From Siphonodentalium dalli (lineage: Eukaryota; Mollusca; Scaphopoda; Gadilida; Siphonodentaliidae): 64,000 bases of DNA. The stretch covers positions 44,494,194-44,558,193 of the forward strand of contig CP136069.1 in assembly GCA_032622095.1 (NCBI GenBank). Direction: 5' to 3'. Made by a program: the position numbers and the translations under genes. Shown here in pieces: positions 1 through 11,647 of the stretch. Under the pieces are notes generated by a model. It ran no database searches, was not told the DNA's origin, and was given only the letters and a program-made list of their open reading frames with translations. Numbering within the stretch: the first letter of the stretch is position 1; each line of letters opens with the position of its first letter.

Positions 1-235
1 AGTGGTAATACAGCCAAATTTCGTGATACTCAAGTGATAATACGGCCATATTTCGTTGAACAATATGTTGATAAATAAAAAGTTTTGGGAAATTTGATAC
101 CATAGTTGACAGTGGTTAGCAATATTTTGTTGAAATTAATCGATTCTGATAACTAAAGCGTGGTTTGAAGAAATGTTGTTGTTGTTGTTGTTGTATCTTG
201 AAGATGTGGGGACCGTCTGGTCGGATTGAGTACCT
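1..235 (+). repeat. Dispersed repeat with GTT-rich core, truncated by window edge
   Basis: This stretch matches 7420-7650 in the same orientation and 43660-43890 in inverse orientation. Shared landmarks are AATTTCGTGATAC, GGGAAATTTGAT, CGATTCTGATAACTAAAGCG and GGGGACCGTCTG. A GTT microsatellite sits at about 175-195. No coding capacity was seen. Confidence 0.75.
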
Positions 236-456
236 TTAAAGGGATACTGTACTCACATGTTGTTGTTGGTTTCTATAGTCTCTGAGTAGTAGAATAAAGT
301 AACCAGATTTCCATTATTTGAAAGTCTGTTGAGTACGAAGTAATGTTATACGGATGGAAGATTAGCCGGAATGCGAAAATCCCAATTGTCGTTGTCGAGT
401 AACTTTTGGACAGTTTTCAAGCAAATATATCAAATAAATGTTATATTATCTTATCT

Positions 457-1777
457 TCTATACTATATATTTTGAGACTTCGTATATGTGTGTGTGTGTA
501 CTTCATAGAATCCAAAACGCGTGTACAGATTGAGCTCAAACTTCCTATGTAAGTGTCAAATCCCAACGACACGACCGTGGTCGCAGTATAGAAAAGCTCA
601 GAGCACCCGTTCTCCAATCTCAAATCACCGCAAAGGCACGGCGTGGGTTAATCAAGTGATTATTTAATGAGCGTTTGTTTTTGACGCATCTCTATAAAGA
701 GCGTCTGTTTGCCATTCAACGCTATTTGCATCTGCAGAGAGATATACGGAACATACATTAAATTTAAAAAACATTTGTTTCTGACCAACCCTGCGAGCAC
801 GGATGGCGCGCTTTGTTTTTACAGTATATAGTTATATACCGAAATCATCCCAGATAATCACGAATATAGCATCAGATTTCTCCCCAGATATACCGTTATA
901 AAAAGCTACTGGAATCTGCCAATCTACGGGAAATTCCAGGGAATGCCGATTGAGCTCAAACTTGCTACCCACGGGAAGTGTCATATATATGAGTGTGTCC
1001 TTTATAGACTCGAACCGATTGAGCTCAAACTTGCTAAATAAGAAAATAGCCCCCAAGCCGTAAATATCAACAACAACGATATTGCTACCTACGGGGAGCA
1101 ACGTTATTAGCATCTGCAGAATTATGCAGAGAAAGTGCTTTCCTATTTTTAGAACGCAACACATGTTTACGTCGCGTTGGTGATTGAGGTTCACAACGGG
1201 GTTAATTGACTGTCCGCTCTTTGCGACGATGAGGTTCACGGCGGGGACTATTGACCAACACTCACAATTTCGTCTTTTGCATCAGATACCAACACCTCGA
1301 CCGATCGGGACGAAACTTGGTACGTGAGTGTAGTTTGACCAGGTGGTCGTCGCTGTCGTATTGGCGAGCCCGTGCGACGCCCGTGCAGCGCATGCGCAGA
1401 CGAGATATCGGAAACGGGTGGAGCTATCGACTTGAAATTTGGTATGTGAATGTATCTTGCGCCGGGTACAAATTTTATCGGGTCGCCGAGCCCGTGCGAC
1501 GCCCGTGCAGCGCATGCGCAGACGAGATCTCGGAAACGGGTGGAGCTATCGACTTGAAATTTGCTATGTGATGTATCTTGCACCGGGTACAAATTTTATC
1601 GGGTCGCCGAGTCCGTGCGACGCCAGCTTCGCGCATGCGCAGACCAGATCTCGGAAACGGGTGGAGCTACCGGGTACAAATTTTTCTTATTGAAACGCGT
1701 GGAGCTAAAAATTAAAAAAAAATATTAAAAAAATGTCATGTTTCGGACAAGCCGCCGGTGGCGGGCTAACCTGCTAG
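457..1777 (+). mobile_element. Helitron-like element, unit 1 (nonautonomous)
   Basis: The unit starts TCTATACTATATATTTTG and ends with a GC-rich hairpin (CCGCC-GGT-GGCGG), a short spacer and CTAG, followed by T. That is the end structure of rolling-circle Helitrons: TC at the 5' end, hairpin plus CTRR at the 3' end. Inside are about three diverged tandem monomers of 121-122 bp (GCATGCGC at 1390, 1512 and 1633), like bivalve 'pearl' Helitrons. No Rep or helicase is encoded; the open frames here are by-products of the repeats. The 5' flanking base is T rather than the usual A. Confidence 0.8.
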
Positions 1778-3098
1778 TCTATACTATATATTTTGAGACT
1801 TCGTATATGTGTGTGTGTGTACTTCATAGAATCCAAAACGCGTGTACAGATTGAGCTCAAACTTCCTATGTAAGTGTCAAATCCCAACGACACGACCGTG
1901 GTCGCAGTATAGAAAAGCTCAGAGCACCCGTTCTCCAATCTCAAATCACCGCAAAGGCACGGCGTGGGTTAATCAAGTGATTATTTAATGAGCGTTTGTT
2001 TTTGACGCATCTCTATAAAGAGCGTCTGTTTGCCATTCAACGCTATTTGCATCTGCAGAGAGATATACGGAACATACATTAAATTTAAAAAACATTTGTT
2101 TCTGACCAACCCTGCGAGCACGGATGGCGCGCTTTGTTTTTACAGTATATAGTTATATACCGAAATCATCCCAGATAATCACGAATATAGCATCAGATTT
2201 CTCCCCAGATATACCGTTATAAAAAGCTACTGGAATCTGCCAATCTACGGGAAATTCCAGGGAATGCCGATTGAGCTCAAACTTGCTACCCACGGGAAGT
2301 GTCATATATATGAGTGTGTCCTTTATAGACTCGAACCGATTGAGCTCAAACTTGCTAAATAAGAAAATAGCCCCCAAGCCGTAAATATCAACAACAACGA
2401 TATTGCTACCTACGGGGAGCAACGTTATTAGCATCTGCAGAATTATGCAGAGAAAGTGCTTTCCTATTTTTAGAACGCAACACATGTTTACGTCGCGTTG
2501 GTGATTGAGGTTCACAACGGGGTTAATTGACTGTCCGCTCTTTGCGACGATGAGGTTCACGGCGGGGACTATTGACCAACACTCACAATTTCGTCTTTTG
2601 CATCAGATACCAACACCTCGACCGATCGGGACGAAACTTGGTACGTGAGTGTAGTTTGACCAGGTGGTCGTCGCTGTCGTATTGGCGAGCCCGTGCGACG
2701 CCCGTGCAGCGCATGCGCAGACGAGATATCGGAAACGGGTGGAGCTATCGACTTGAAATTTGGTATGTGAATGTATCTTGCGCCGGGTACAAATTTTATC
2801 GGGTCGCCGAGCCCGTGCGACGCCCGTGCAGCGCATGCGCAGACGAGATCTCGGAAACGGGTGGAGCTATCGACTTGAAATTTGCTATGTGATGTATCTT
2901 GCACCGGGTACAAATTTTATCGGGTCGCCGAGTCCGTGCGACGCCAGCTTCGCGCATGCGCAGACCAGATCTCGGAAACGGGTGGAGCTACCGGGTACAA
3001 ATTTTTCTTATTGAAACGCGTGGAGCTAAAAATTAAAAAAAAATATTAAAAAAATGTCATGTTTCGGACAAGCCGCCGGTGGCGGGCTAACCTGCTAG
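1778..3098 (+). mobile_element. Helitron-like element, unit 2, identical to unit 1
   Basis: This is a direct copy of the preceding unit at an offset of exactly 1321 bases. I see no differences on reading both. The junction is CTAG directly joined to TCTATACTAT, meaning 3' end to 5' end with no host base between. Confidence 0.82.
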
Positions 3099-3852
3099 TC
3101 TATTATATATTTTGAAAGATCTGTGTGTGTATGTGTTTGTTTGTGTGTGTGTTTGTTTGTGTGTGTGTTTGAAATCGATGGACTCCAAAACGACTAAGCC
3201 AATTTCGATGAAATTTGGTATTTTAGGGTATTTTCGGCCGGAGACGAACATAGGCATATTTATTTGTCCGTGCGAGGTCAACTTTTCACGTGCGGAGGTC
3301 AAATCTATTTTTACGCCGTTTTTGCGCTAATATATTTCAGTTCGGTGCTCACAAATCGATTCGATATAGCGCGAATAATAAATTGCCAGTCATATAATTT
3401 GCACGGTTAGAATCTGTGTGGCTTCATCTTTCCAACGATATATAATATGTATGTATCCGTTTTAGTTATCTGCCTCAATTATTAGGTACAAGTGGTACAA
3501 TGCTTTTATCGGGATAAAATCAATGCGTAATTTCTATGACGTCGTCAGAGGTCATAAAGTTAGATTACGTTAACTCTCACCCTGCCGATGCATTTGACTG
3601 TGTCGCGTTAACTCATCACCGGTCGAGGTATCCGCAAATGACATTGGGCTATATATCTCGGAAACGGGTGTAGCTATCGACTTGAAATTTGGTATGTGAA
3701 TGTATCTTGCCCCGGATACGAATTTTATCGGGTCGCCGAGCACGTGCGACACCAGCTTCGCGCATGCGCAGACCAGATCTAGGAAACGGGTGGAGCAATC
3801 GACTTGAAATTTGTTTTTTTAATAGCCCGGACGAAGTCGGGTCACCTTCTAG
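3099..3852 (+). mobile_element. Helitron-like element, unit 3, shorter and diverged
   Basis: It begins TCTATTATATATTTTG right after the CTAG of unit 2. It contains TG-rich sequence and about one and a half of the same ~122-bp internal monomers (from about 3650). It ends with the hairpin CCCGGAC-GAA-GTCGGG and CTTCTAG followed by T. Its middle differs from units 1 and 2, so it is a different subfamily with related termini. Confidence 0.75.
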
Positions 3853-4221
3853 TATGCATATATAGTAGTCCAATATACTCAGTTAATTTTAGTCACTGTA
3901 TAGTCACTAGTCAGTGATTGGCTTGAGTTTACGCCCCGTGTCAACATATTGTTTTACACGATCATGTGTGCCACAGTCATGTTGCCCAATCCACTATCCG
4001 TTAATTATTTTGATTACGTTTCGTACACGGAAATTATTAATTTAATTTATGGCTCCAGTCATAAATTAAATTTATATAAAAGTATTAACTTTGATTCTAA
4101 GATAACCTACTACATGGACGTTTACAGAATACATCTTCGACTCAAATTACTTAGTTTTCTATATATATAATCGATATTAGATCGTTGTTATCACCAGGAA
4201 TTTATTGAAAATGGCGTACAG
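3853..4221 (+). repeat. Right part of a TTAA-flanked repeat ending in GTACAGTACCCCT
   Basis: The segment from about 4030 to the end matches 61900-62097 (shared ATCGATATTAGATCG-like and GGAATTTATTGAAA blocks and the CAGTACCCCT end followed by TTAA). The matching terminus AGGGATACTGTAC after TTAA lies at about 236, on the other side of the Helitron array. The two may be halves of one element. Confidence 0.5.
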
Positions 4222-5000
4222 TACCCCTTTAACAGATGGTATATATGAATCCTATACGTAACTTAATACAAAATCACCCGAATCCTGCGTACCTCATTGA
4301 TGGCTCACGTCATCGTTCATCAACCGTGCCTGACTCAGGGCTGACTGCATGTAGATAAACAATGCGGGGCAATAGTTTAAGAAAATAAATGGAAAACCCT
4401 ATCAGAACATCTTGAATATACTTTCTCATAAGCACATGCCTGCAATTTACAGATAGTTCCGTCTGGCTAAATAGCGATAATTAGACAGAACAGATCGGCC
4501 ACTAAGTCCTGATCACGAAGCAGCTGATAACATGAGGATGACCACATCTGTTGGTGAGAATTCATTAACTCCCTCATCTATAATAACAACGGACAATTAA
4601 GATAAGATCCCCATACTCGTCCTATCGATGTCCAGCCATGTTAATCTCTGATCAATTTATTGATACTAGTCACGAAGGTACAAGGAAGGAAAACAGATAG
4701 GAAATTGTTTAGAGGGGTCACATGGTTCATGACTAGTTACAAAAACTAATCCGGTCGGTGCCCTGCATGCCTGAAGCTTGCTGAAATTTAGCGAAATCCC
4801 TGTGCCAATGCATCCTCTTATATATGAAAAAAAAAAAAAAAAAAAAATTTCACTCAACCTTGTATCCTGGAGTGCCGCGGACACAATGGGTGGAAAGGGC
4901 CGGGATTTCCCGAACTTGGAAATTTGGGTGCAGTTAGAAATTTCAAGTTGGATATGAACCCCTCCCAACGGAGACCCGCTATCGACGTCCCTTACCAATA
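4222..5000. other. Unassigned intergenic stretch
   Basis: I recognise no gene here. A remnant of the GCCAATGCAT hairpin module lies at 4800-4828 next to an A-tract (about 4826-4847). The remaining open frames look random. Confidence 0.5.
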
Positions 5001-5007
5001 AGCGGGA

Positions 5008-5236
5008 TCACTGAGTCGCTACCATATTGGATCCTTCCAGCACCGTTCCGCGCATTCGGTGCTACATATGCAGGTCAAAGTTCTGGAGTATCATTCCATA
5101 TATTGAGCTTTTGAACATTCATGAATTCAATATTCAAAACACCATATATGGAATTCCACTCCATAACTTTGACTTCTAGAACTTAAACCGCGGAATGGGG
5201 GCTGGATGGATTCAATATGGTAGCGCCTCAGTGATC
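5008..5236. mobile_element. Short element with ~45-bp imperfect terminal inverted repeats
   Basis: The left end ATCACTGAGTCGCTACCATA and the right end TATGGTAGCGCCTCAGTGAT are inverted copies, and the match runs on to CCGCG on each side. There is no coding content. The superfamily is not assigned because no clear target duplication was seen. Confidence 0.65.
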
Positions 5237-5928
5237 TCCACAGTATTTAGCATTCGGGTGACGATGGGTTATTGGCATCGTCTCTCGAAATATATCTTTG
5301 TTTCCCACGAGACTATACGGCTAATTCCGTCTGTATATAGGTTTTAATATCTCAATTCGAATTTAATTTACAACAGCGGAGCCTGGAAGGCAAACATCGT
5401 AGGTTTCTCTTTATTGTTCGCACCATTCCGGAAATATCCCGGGAATTATTTTTCAGGATGAAATTACTTTTCCGTCACTCGCCCGTATTTCACGAAAAAC
5501 TACTATAATCTGGGATTAAAAATGGTCTTGGCATGTGACTCCTGCAGGGCAAAGTCACAATTTATATAGGCACTGCATGATAATTCAGAGATGGTGCGAA
5601 TCTAATAGAGTCTACACTGCCAAAAAGGATTTTCTATGTAAGAAAATATTTCTTACTTTTATATTTTTGTTTTCTCATTTTTATAAATAAACGTTATCCA
5701 CCTGGAGCACATTTTCTTATATCTAGATTTGTTTTCTAGATAATAATTTGTTTTTATAGGTTATAAGAAACCCTGTTTAGAGTACAAGAAAATGTTCCGT
5801 GCGTAAGAACATGCATCATGTAATTTCTTACATTAAGATTTTTTTCTGATTTTAGAAACAAGTTTTCTCGGCTCCGAAATGGACTTAGTCAACTGATGTA
5901 GCTGCATGACTGTGGGATATTGTTGATG

Positions 5929-6177
5929 TTAACCCTTTCTGGCCATATACTAAATATAACCATTGATGAGTAGTTAACCCTTGGAAAATGTTCAGATAAT
6001 AAGTTCTCATATGTCGTTTGGGGAACTTACTATATCTGAACATTTTCCCTCCAATAAATATGACTCCCTATGCACTTTTATTATCTGTTGTCTGCTTATT
6101 TTTCCTCAATAATAGACCATTCCAAAATATATTTTTAAAACTGGGTGGGAGAGTCCATTCAGTATGGAGAGGGTTAA
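5929..6177. mobile_element. TTAA-flanked MITE (AACCCTTTCTGGCC type)
   Basis: TTAA bounds both ends, with inverted termini CCCTTTCTGGCCATA and TATGGAGAGGG (imperfect). TTAA target sites and CCC-start termini are known from piggyBac elements, so a piggyBac-type MITE is inferred. A diverged relative lies at about 25888-26130. Confidence 0.6.
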
Positions 6178-6705
6178 TATGGCTTGTCTGTACACAAGTA
6201 CCTTAATCAACATTCACTGGCATCGACCGTTCGCGCTGATGATATTTATTATAGAACGAAAACGTGACCAGCGTGGAGATATTTCCAACACATGTGAGTT
6301 GGACACAATAGACAGCATACAGGTCCTGTTTACCCAGGTATCCAGTCATATGCACTTTGTACACGAATGTATACATTTATATCAATTTGCATCAACACGT
6401 GAAAAGAAATCTTGTTGAAGACAACATAAAAATGTGTTTATATCTTCATATAATTGTTGCTATATAAATTTTAGAACAATATTTTTTTATTATTTTAGCC
6501 ACTCCAACATCTGGACATGACATTGTGTGTTTGTCTGACCATGCAGGCTTGAGAGATATACGACATCGCATGTTGGCGAGGCTTTCATTATAGTTGACCA
6601 CATTTCCTATATCACCATGATATCGTGCGATGAAAGCACTTCATAATATTATTAATCTTGACACCTAACTCCATATATATATAGGTTCATTTTATTGTTT
6701 TATGT
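6178..6705. other. Unassigned; contains half of a ~85-bp duplication
   Basis: GATGAAAGCACTTCA..TTTTATGTTTAA at 6618-6709 recurs at 7112-7190 on the other side of the following MITE. The host site was therefore a short tandem duplication before insertion. I see nothing else. Confidence 0.5.
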
Positions 6706-7105
6706 TTAACCCTTTACCCAACAAACTGGCCAAAACCGGCCAAATAAAGCTGCAACAGCCTAAATTATCTTGGCTCTGTCTCAATAGAACCATACAAATA
6801 TGGATATCATTGGAACCAGCTCATTGACCACATTGTGATAGTTACAGTTATGCCCTGTGCCAATGCATTCTCTTATATATGCGAGTCGACCATAGGTCGC
6901 CTCGCATATATAAGAGAATGCATTGGCCTAAACAAATCTTTTTTTAACACTTTTTACCATTTTTTTCTTACATTCTTTAACAATTTTATAATTTTTAATG
7001 TGTTAAGCCAATGCATTCTCTTATATATGCGAGGCGACCTATGGTCGACTCGCATATATAAGAGAATGCATTGGCACAGGGCCCTTCTGTTGGGTAAAGG
7101 GTTAA
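6706..7105 (-). mobile_element. TTAA MITE with two 68-bp hairpins (family A), inverse orientation
   Basis: The ends are TTAACCCTTTACCCAACA and its inverse. Inside are two separate near-perfect hairpins, each built from GCCAATGCATTCTCTTATAT and its complement around a TCGACC/GGCGAC centre. An AT-rich spacer of about 80 bp lies between them, and a ~150-bp unique arm carries GGCCGGTTTTGGCCGG. TTAA at both borders suggests a piggyBac-type nonautonomous element. There is no coding content. Confidence 0.8.
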
Positions 7106-7186
7106 TGATGCGATGAAAGCACTTCACAATTATGGTTAATCTTCACATCTATCTCATATTTTGCATGGTTCATTGCATTGTTTTAT

Positions 7187-7650
7187 GTTTAAAGATGCAT
7201 TATCCGAATTAACGCTCCTAAATTACTATTTCTTTGGCGATACATGTATTTGATTCGAGTCGAAGAACCCACCCATCAAATCTCAGAGTGATCAGATATC
7301 GATTTTTGAAGTTTGTTATTTCTCGAGGTGTGCAATTATGTGTGGCCAGAATCACGTGGTCAAACGTACGGTCTCGGACAAAATTGCGGATGAAGATGGA
7401 TAACTCTAAAGTAAATTAGTGGTAATAGTCAAATTTCGTGATACTTTAGTGATAATACGGCCATGTTTTGTTGAACAAAATGTTGATAAATAACAAGTTT
7501 TGGGAAATTTGATATCATAGTTGAGAGCGGTTAGCATTATTTTGTTGCAATAAATCGATTCTGATAACTAAAGCGTATTTCGAAGAAATGTTGTTGTTTT
7601 GGTATCTTGATGATATGGGGACCGTCTGATCGGATTGAGTACCTTTAAAT
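7187..7650 (+). repeat. Longer copy of the repeat at 1-235
   Basis: This copy is about 460 bp and shows the fuller extent of the family, with AAGATGCATTATCCGAATTA at the left and GTACCTTTAAA at the right. Its inverse copy is at about 43655-44110. Confidence 0.7.
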
Positions 7651-7744
7651 CTTGTAAGAGAACAATCACTTTTATAATTGTAATTCGAAAAGTAATGAAC
7701 ATGTAATTTAATTACACGAATTTTGGAGAAAAATCTGTAACTCA

Positions 7745-8145
7745 TTAACCCTTTACCCAACAGAAGGGCCCTGTGCCAATGCATTCTCTTATATATGCGA
7801 GTCGACCATAGGTCGCCTCGCATATATAAGAGAATGCATTGGCTTAACACATTAAAAATTATAAAATTGTTAAAGAATGTAAGAAAAAATGGTAAAACGT
7901 GTTAAAAAAAAGATTTTTTTTAGGCCAATGCATTCTCTTATATATGCGAGGCGACCTATGGTCGACTCGCATATATAAGAGAATGCATTGGCACATGGAA
8001 TAACCGTAACCATCACAATGTGGTCAATGAGCCGGTTCCAATGATACCCATATTTGTATGGTTCTATTGAGACAGACCGAAGATATTTTAGGCTGTTGAA
8101 GCTTTATTTGGCCGGTTTTGGCCGGTTTGTTGGGTAAAGGGTTAA
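7745..8145 (+). mobile_element. Family A double-hairpin TTAA MITE
   Basis: This copy is 401 bp with intact TTAACCCTTTACCCAACA ends. It lies opposite in orientation to the copy at 6706-7105, about 640 bp away, so the two could pair as a large inverted repeat. Confidence 0.82.
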
Positions 8146-8458
8146 GGCTTTTGCTATTGCAAATGATCAATATGCAAATGAACACTTCTCAAATTTCTGT
8201 GAAAAAAGCGATCTCTTCGGTGCTACATCCTTAAGACTGTTCTATTCAAATTGATCAATATGCAAATGAACACTTCATGAAAGATAAAAAAGTATTAATG
8301 ATCGTGTAGGTGTGTTGCATGGTATTTAGATACCTGCACAGGGGGTATAATGAGCAACGCACAGAAAGGTGTTGTGGAAGTAACAAGAATAAAGGCCCTC
8401 ACATCAAAGCTTAACGTCATTCGATGTGATCGGGTGGAGTGAATTAGTGAGTCTGATC
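8146..8458. other. Nothing recognised
   Basis: The stretch is AT-rich, with a short internal duplication of GATCAATATGCAAATGAACA at 8166 and 8250. No ORF is worth calling. Confidence 0.5.
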
Positions 8459-9170
8459 TTCACGCGGATCACCTGTATGGTCCATTTAAAGACCGATAAC
8501 TATCTCGTCTGCTCACACCTATAGAACAGACCACCCAAACGATGTTCAATGCGTGGAACTCATACCATCCATACACACTCTAATATATATACCCATGCCC
8601 CATTTATATCAGTATCTGAAACAGTGCAGAGTATATATTATTTCCTTTTTATGGCCTTTCAGTTTCATGTGGATCATCCGAATTGTCAATTTAAAGGGCA
8701 ATAGCTATTTCATCTGCTCACACTTATCAAAGACAAGCCTTGAAATAGGGTGTCTGTCATTTGCAGAATGAGGTCCACAGAGGATGAATTTAGTGATGCT
8801 ATACCCCGTATAGCGGGCTAGCATCACCAAATTCACCCTCTGGAAACCTCATTCTGCTGAAGTGTAAGCAGAATGCACTAAATTCACCCTCTGGGGACCT
8901 CATTCTGCAAATGACAGACACACTATTTCAAGGCTTGATCAAAGACCACCCAAACGATGTTCAATGTGGAACTCCTGCCATGCACACTCTAATATACCCA
9001 TGCCCCATTTATACCAGTATCTGCAACAGTGCAGAGTATTATTTCCTTTTTACGGCCTTTCAGTTTAATGTGGATCATCCGAATGGTCAATTTAAAGGGC
9101 GATAACTATTTCATCTGCTCACACATGTAGCAGACCACCCAAACGATGTCCAATGTGGAAGGCACCTAAA
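8459..9170 (+). repeat. Tandem repeat of ~190-205 bp, split by a MITE
   Basis: The monomer landmark GACCACCCAAACGATGTTCA recurs at about 8529, 8944 and 9134 (slightly diverged). Removing the MITE at 8734-8937 and one copy of its target duplication restores a regular spacing of about 200 bp. Confidence 0.7.
8734..8937. mobile_element. hAT-type MITE (family C) with 8-bp target duplication
   Basis: Terminal inverted repeats CAAGCCTTGAAATAG and CTATTTCAAGGCTTG are flanked by ATCAAAGA on both sides (8726-8733 and 8938-8945). Inner arms carry GCAGAATGAGGTCC and GGGTGAATTTAGTGATGCTA inverted repeats. An 8-bp duplication and CA..TG ends are hAT hallmarks. There is no coding content. Confidence 0.85.
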
Positions 9171-9289
9171 CCTCGGCTCAAATCGAATTTAGTGAACTCG
9201 GTTGATATATCGTACACACTCGATATATATGCAAGGACCATTTGGTAGATCTTTTGGTTTCATATACTCGATTTCACTTTAGCTTCAAC

Positions 9290-9600
9290 TTGCATTGGCT
9301 TAACAATTTTGTATCATTTTTTTTTTTAAATAAATGTTTCTTACAATTTTTAGGATATAAAATAAAAAAACATCCATTACCCTGCAGGGAGCCCCACACA
9401 TATATAGAAGCATAAAAAGAGTGTCTTCTGCTCATGTTTGTCTGGGGCTCTGTATGGGTGAAATTATAAAATTGATAAAGAATACAAGAAAAAATTATTA
9501 AAATTGTAAAAAATTGTTAGGCCAATGCATACTCTTATATATGCGAGGCGACCTATGGTCGACTCGCATATATAAGAGAATGCATTGGCACAGGGTAAAA
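9290..9600 (-). mobile_element. Partial copy of the TGTGACC-ended element with hairpin module
   Basis: It is related to the full element at 44767-45210, in opposite orientation. It shows the CCCTGCAGGGAGCCCCACAC core and one complete GCCAATGCAT hairpin (9522-9590) followed by CACAGGGTAAAAAAATCCCG. The outer termini are missing. Confidence 0.65.
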
Positions 9601-9689
9601 AAATCCCGTCATTACATTCTCGAGGATGTTCTTTTTTGCGGAGTATGCATGTTGGTAGAGCAGCGATACGATAAGGGTGTTACTCCCAC

Positions 9690-10030
9690 GTATACCGACC
9701 ATGGTTCAGCCCGGTGGGAGAACATTTTGAAATCTGAACATGAAAATTGCAAAATCCTATCTTAACTGGCCTCAAGCTTTCAAATTGTTGGAAATTTCCC
9801 CCGTAAGATTGCAAAATTTCCAACTGATGGTCATTTCAATCAAAAAATGTTGACCAAAAGTAGGAAAATATGCAAAAGCTGTTATAAAAACAACAAATTC
9901 CCCACTAATAAATTTTGGAAAAATAAAAATACGAGAACAATTTCAACATAATTATATTGTTGGTTTGAATTTTCCAACTAATGTATCAGGTATGAAATTT
10001 GCAACTGTTCAAAATTGAGACACCACACAA
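9690..10030 (-). repeat. TTGGAAATTT-rich repeat (related to 57120-59160)
   Basis: The segment contains CATGGTTCAGCCCGGTG, TTGGAAATTTCCCCC and CCAACTGATGGTCATTTC. All recur in inverse orientation in the 57-59 kb field. It is noncoding. Confidence 0.6.
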
Positions 10031-10281
10031 CCCCCATATCGCTACGTGCCTGCTTATACCATTAAATGTCACCAATCTACCGCGTAGCATGCACATTGGG
10101 AGGGGGGGGGGTTGAAACCATCGGCAATTCTATAATGTCGCCGTTGTTCATGCAGTGGCATTGATACATGCCATTTGCACACATTTTTACATGTCCGAGT
10201 AGTGATTTATACACGTAAAACATTGCAAACGCCATTACTATTATATTCTCCATTTCCATCGACTCATAGGTTTAGGTTTGG

Positions 10282-10681
10282 TTAACCCTTGACCCAACAG
10301 AAGGGCCCTGTGCCAATGCATTCTCTTATATATGCGAGTCGACCATAGGTCGCCTCGCATATATACGAGAATGCATTGGCTTAACACGTCAAAAATTATA
10401 AAATTGTTAAAGAATGTAAGAAAAAATGGTAAAAAGTGTTAAAAAAAGATTTTTTTTAGGCCAATGCAATCTCTTATATATGCGAGGCGACCTATGGTCG
10501 ACTCGCATATATAAGAGAATGCATTGGCACAGGGCATAACTGTAACTATCACAATGTGGTCAAGGAGCCGGTTCCAATGATATCCATATTTGTATGGTTC
10601 TATTGAGACAGACCGAAGATATTTTAGGCTGTTGAAGCTTTATTTGGCCGGTTTTGGCCGGTTTGTTGGATAAAGGGTTAA
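10282..10681 (+). mobile_element. Family A double-hairpin TTAA MITE
   Basis: This copy is 400 bp. Small changes at both ends (CCTTGACCC at the left, GGATAAAGGG at the right) mark it as slightly older than the copy at 7745. Confidence 0.82.
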
Positions 10682-10689
10682 TTAAAGAG

Positions 10690-11230
10690 TTGCAGTTGAA
10701 ATTTGGAAATTCAAAGTTGGACATCCGCGAACGAGGACCCTCCAGTCGTGTCGCTGTAATACTGGTCTTGTCTGCGAAACTTTCCAGACTCAGACATCCA
10801 CAGATGGCGGTCTTGTTGGCGCATCACGCAACGTTATGTGAACGGCGTTTGTGAGACAATCCTTGGTTAATTATTGCGACACTGATTGGGCTTCGCGTCA
10901 CTGTTCCTCATAATGCCACACACGACTCAAGGCGATAATAACCACGCAAATATCACAGAGATGGAATCAACGGGTTCGGGAATTCCTAATTGATACCCGA
11001 CTATAACCCCTCTTATCGCGCATGAGTGCGTCTGATGATCCGAACACAGACAATCATTTTGAGGACAATTTAAACTGGAGATTATTGAAATTAGTAGAAT
11101 TGGTTTGAAGGACTTGATGGACAGATGTTTAATTTCCTATCAAAAACATGCGTGTGCCAATCAGGAACATGCGTGCGCACAACGGATGTGGACGAAGATA
11201 AGCTGTTTTTAAGAGCAGACGACTTTGGTG
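10690..11230. other. Unassigned
   Basis: No repeat or gene was recognised here. It lies just upstream of a LINE fragment, but I see no in-frame extension of that fragment into it. Confidence 0.45.
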
Positions 11231-11236
11231 TATTAA

Positions 11237-11647
11237 TTGAGACCGCAGGGTATAATGATGATATCATCGCAAATCAAGAACAGAAACAAAGAACATAATT
11301 TCAACATATTTGAGATGTCTGCTGGATACGAATTTCTATTGTTTTGGCAAACAAATTATTTAACAAAAAATCCTAAATGTAACTGTGGATACAAAGTCGA
11401 AGATGCTGATCACTTTCTGTTTACTTGTCCTTTTTACTTAAATGAAAGAGCTATAATGGAAGAAAAAATAGCTGGCATTGGACTACATATTGTCCATTCT
11501 GCAGATTTACTTTGTGGATCACCATTGATTTCCTATAAAGAAAACTGCATTCTCTTCACAGCTGTACAGAAATACATCATATCGTCACACCGTTTTTGTA
11601 ATGAGAATATCGATTGGAATAGTAGACCACCAAATGATTCTATATAA
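11237..11647 (+). pseudogene. LINE (non-LTR retrotransposon) C-terminal fragment
   Basis: The 136-codon frame contains KCNCGYKVEDADHFLFTCPF, a C-x-C..H..C zinc-binding tail typical of the C-terminus of LINE polyproteins (NPxCxCG..ED..HFLFxCP). No reverse transcriptase precedes it, so it is a 5'-truncated remnant. The related fragment at 41098-41711 carries the part just before this tail. Confidence 0.65.

Noticed and set aside
832-1239. A 135-codon minus-strand ORF and its identical twin at 2153-2560
   Set aside because: Both lie inside the noncoding Helitron units. They have no Rep or helicase motif and no known domain, and their duplication follows from the unit duplication.
1251-1693. Arg/Ala-rich ORFs on both strands (and copies at 2572-3014)
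   Set aside because: They arise from the ~122-bp internal tandem repeat and show the same phrase over and over on both strands.
6835-7116. ORFs with the phrase [15 protein letters not shown], repeated at 7515, 9514, 25323 and 45084
   Set aside because: This is translation of the palindromic hairpin module; it appears wherever the MITE does, on both strands.
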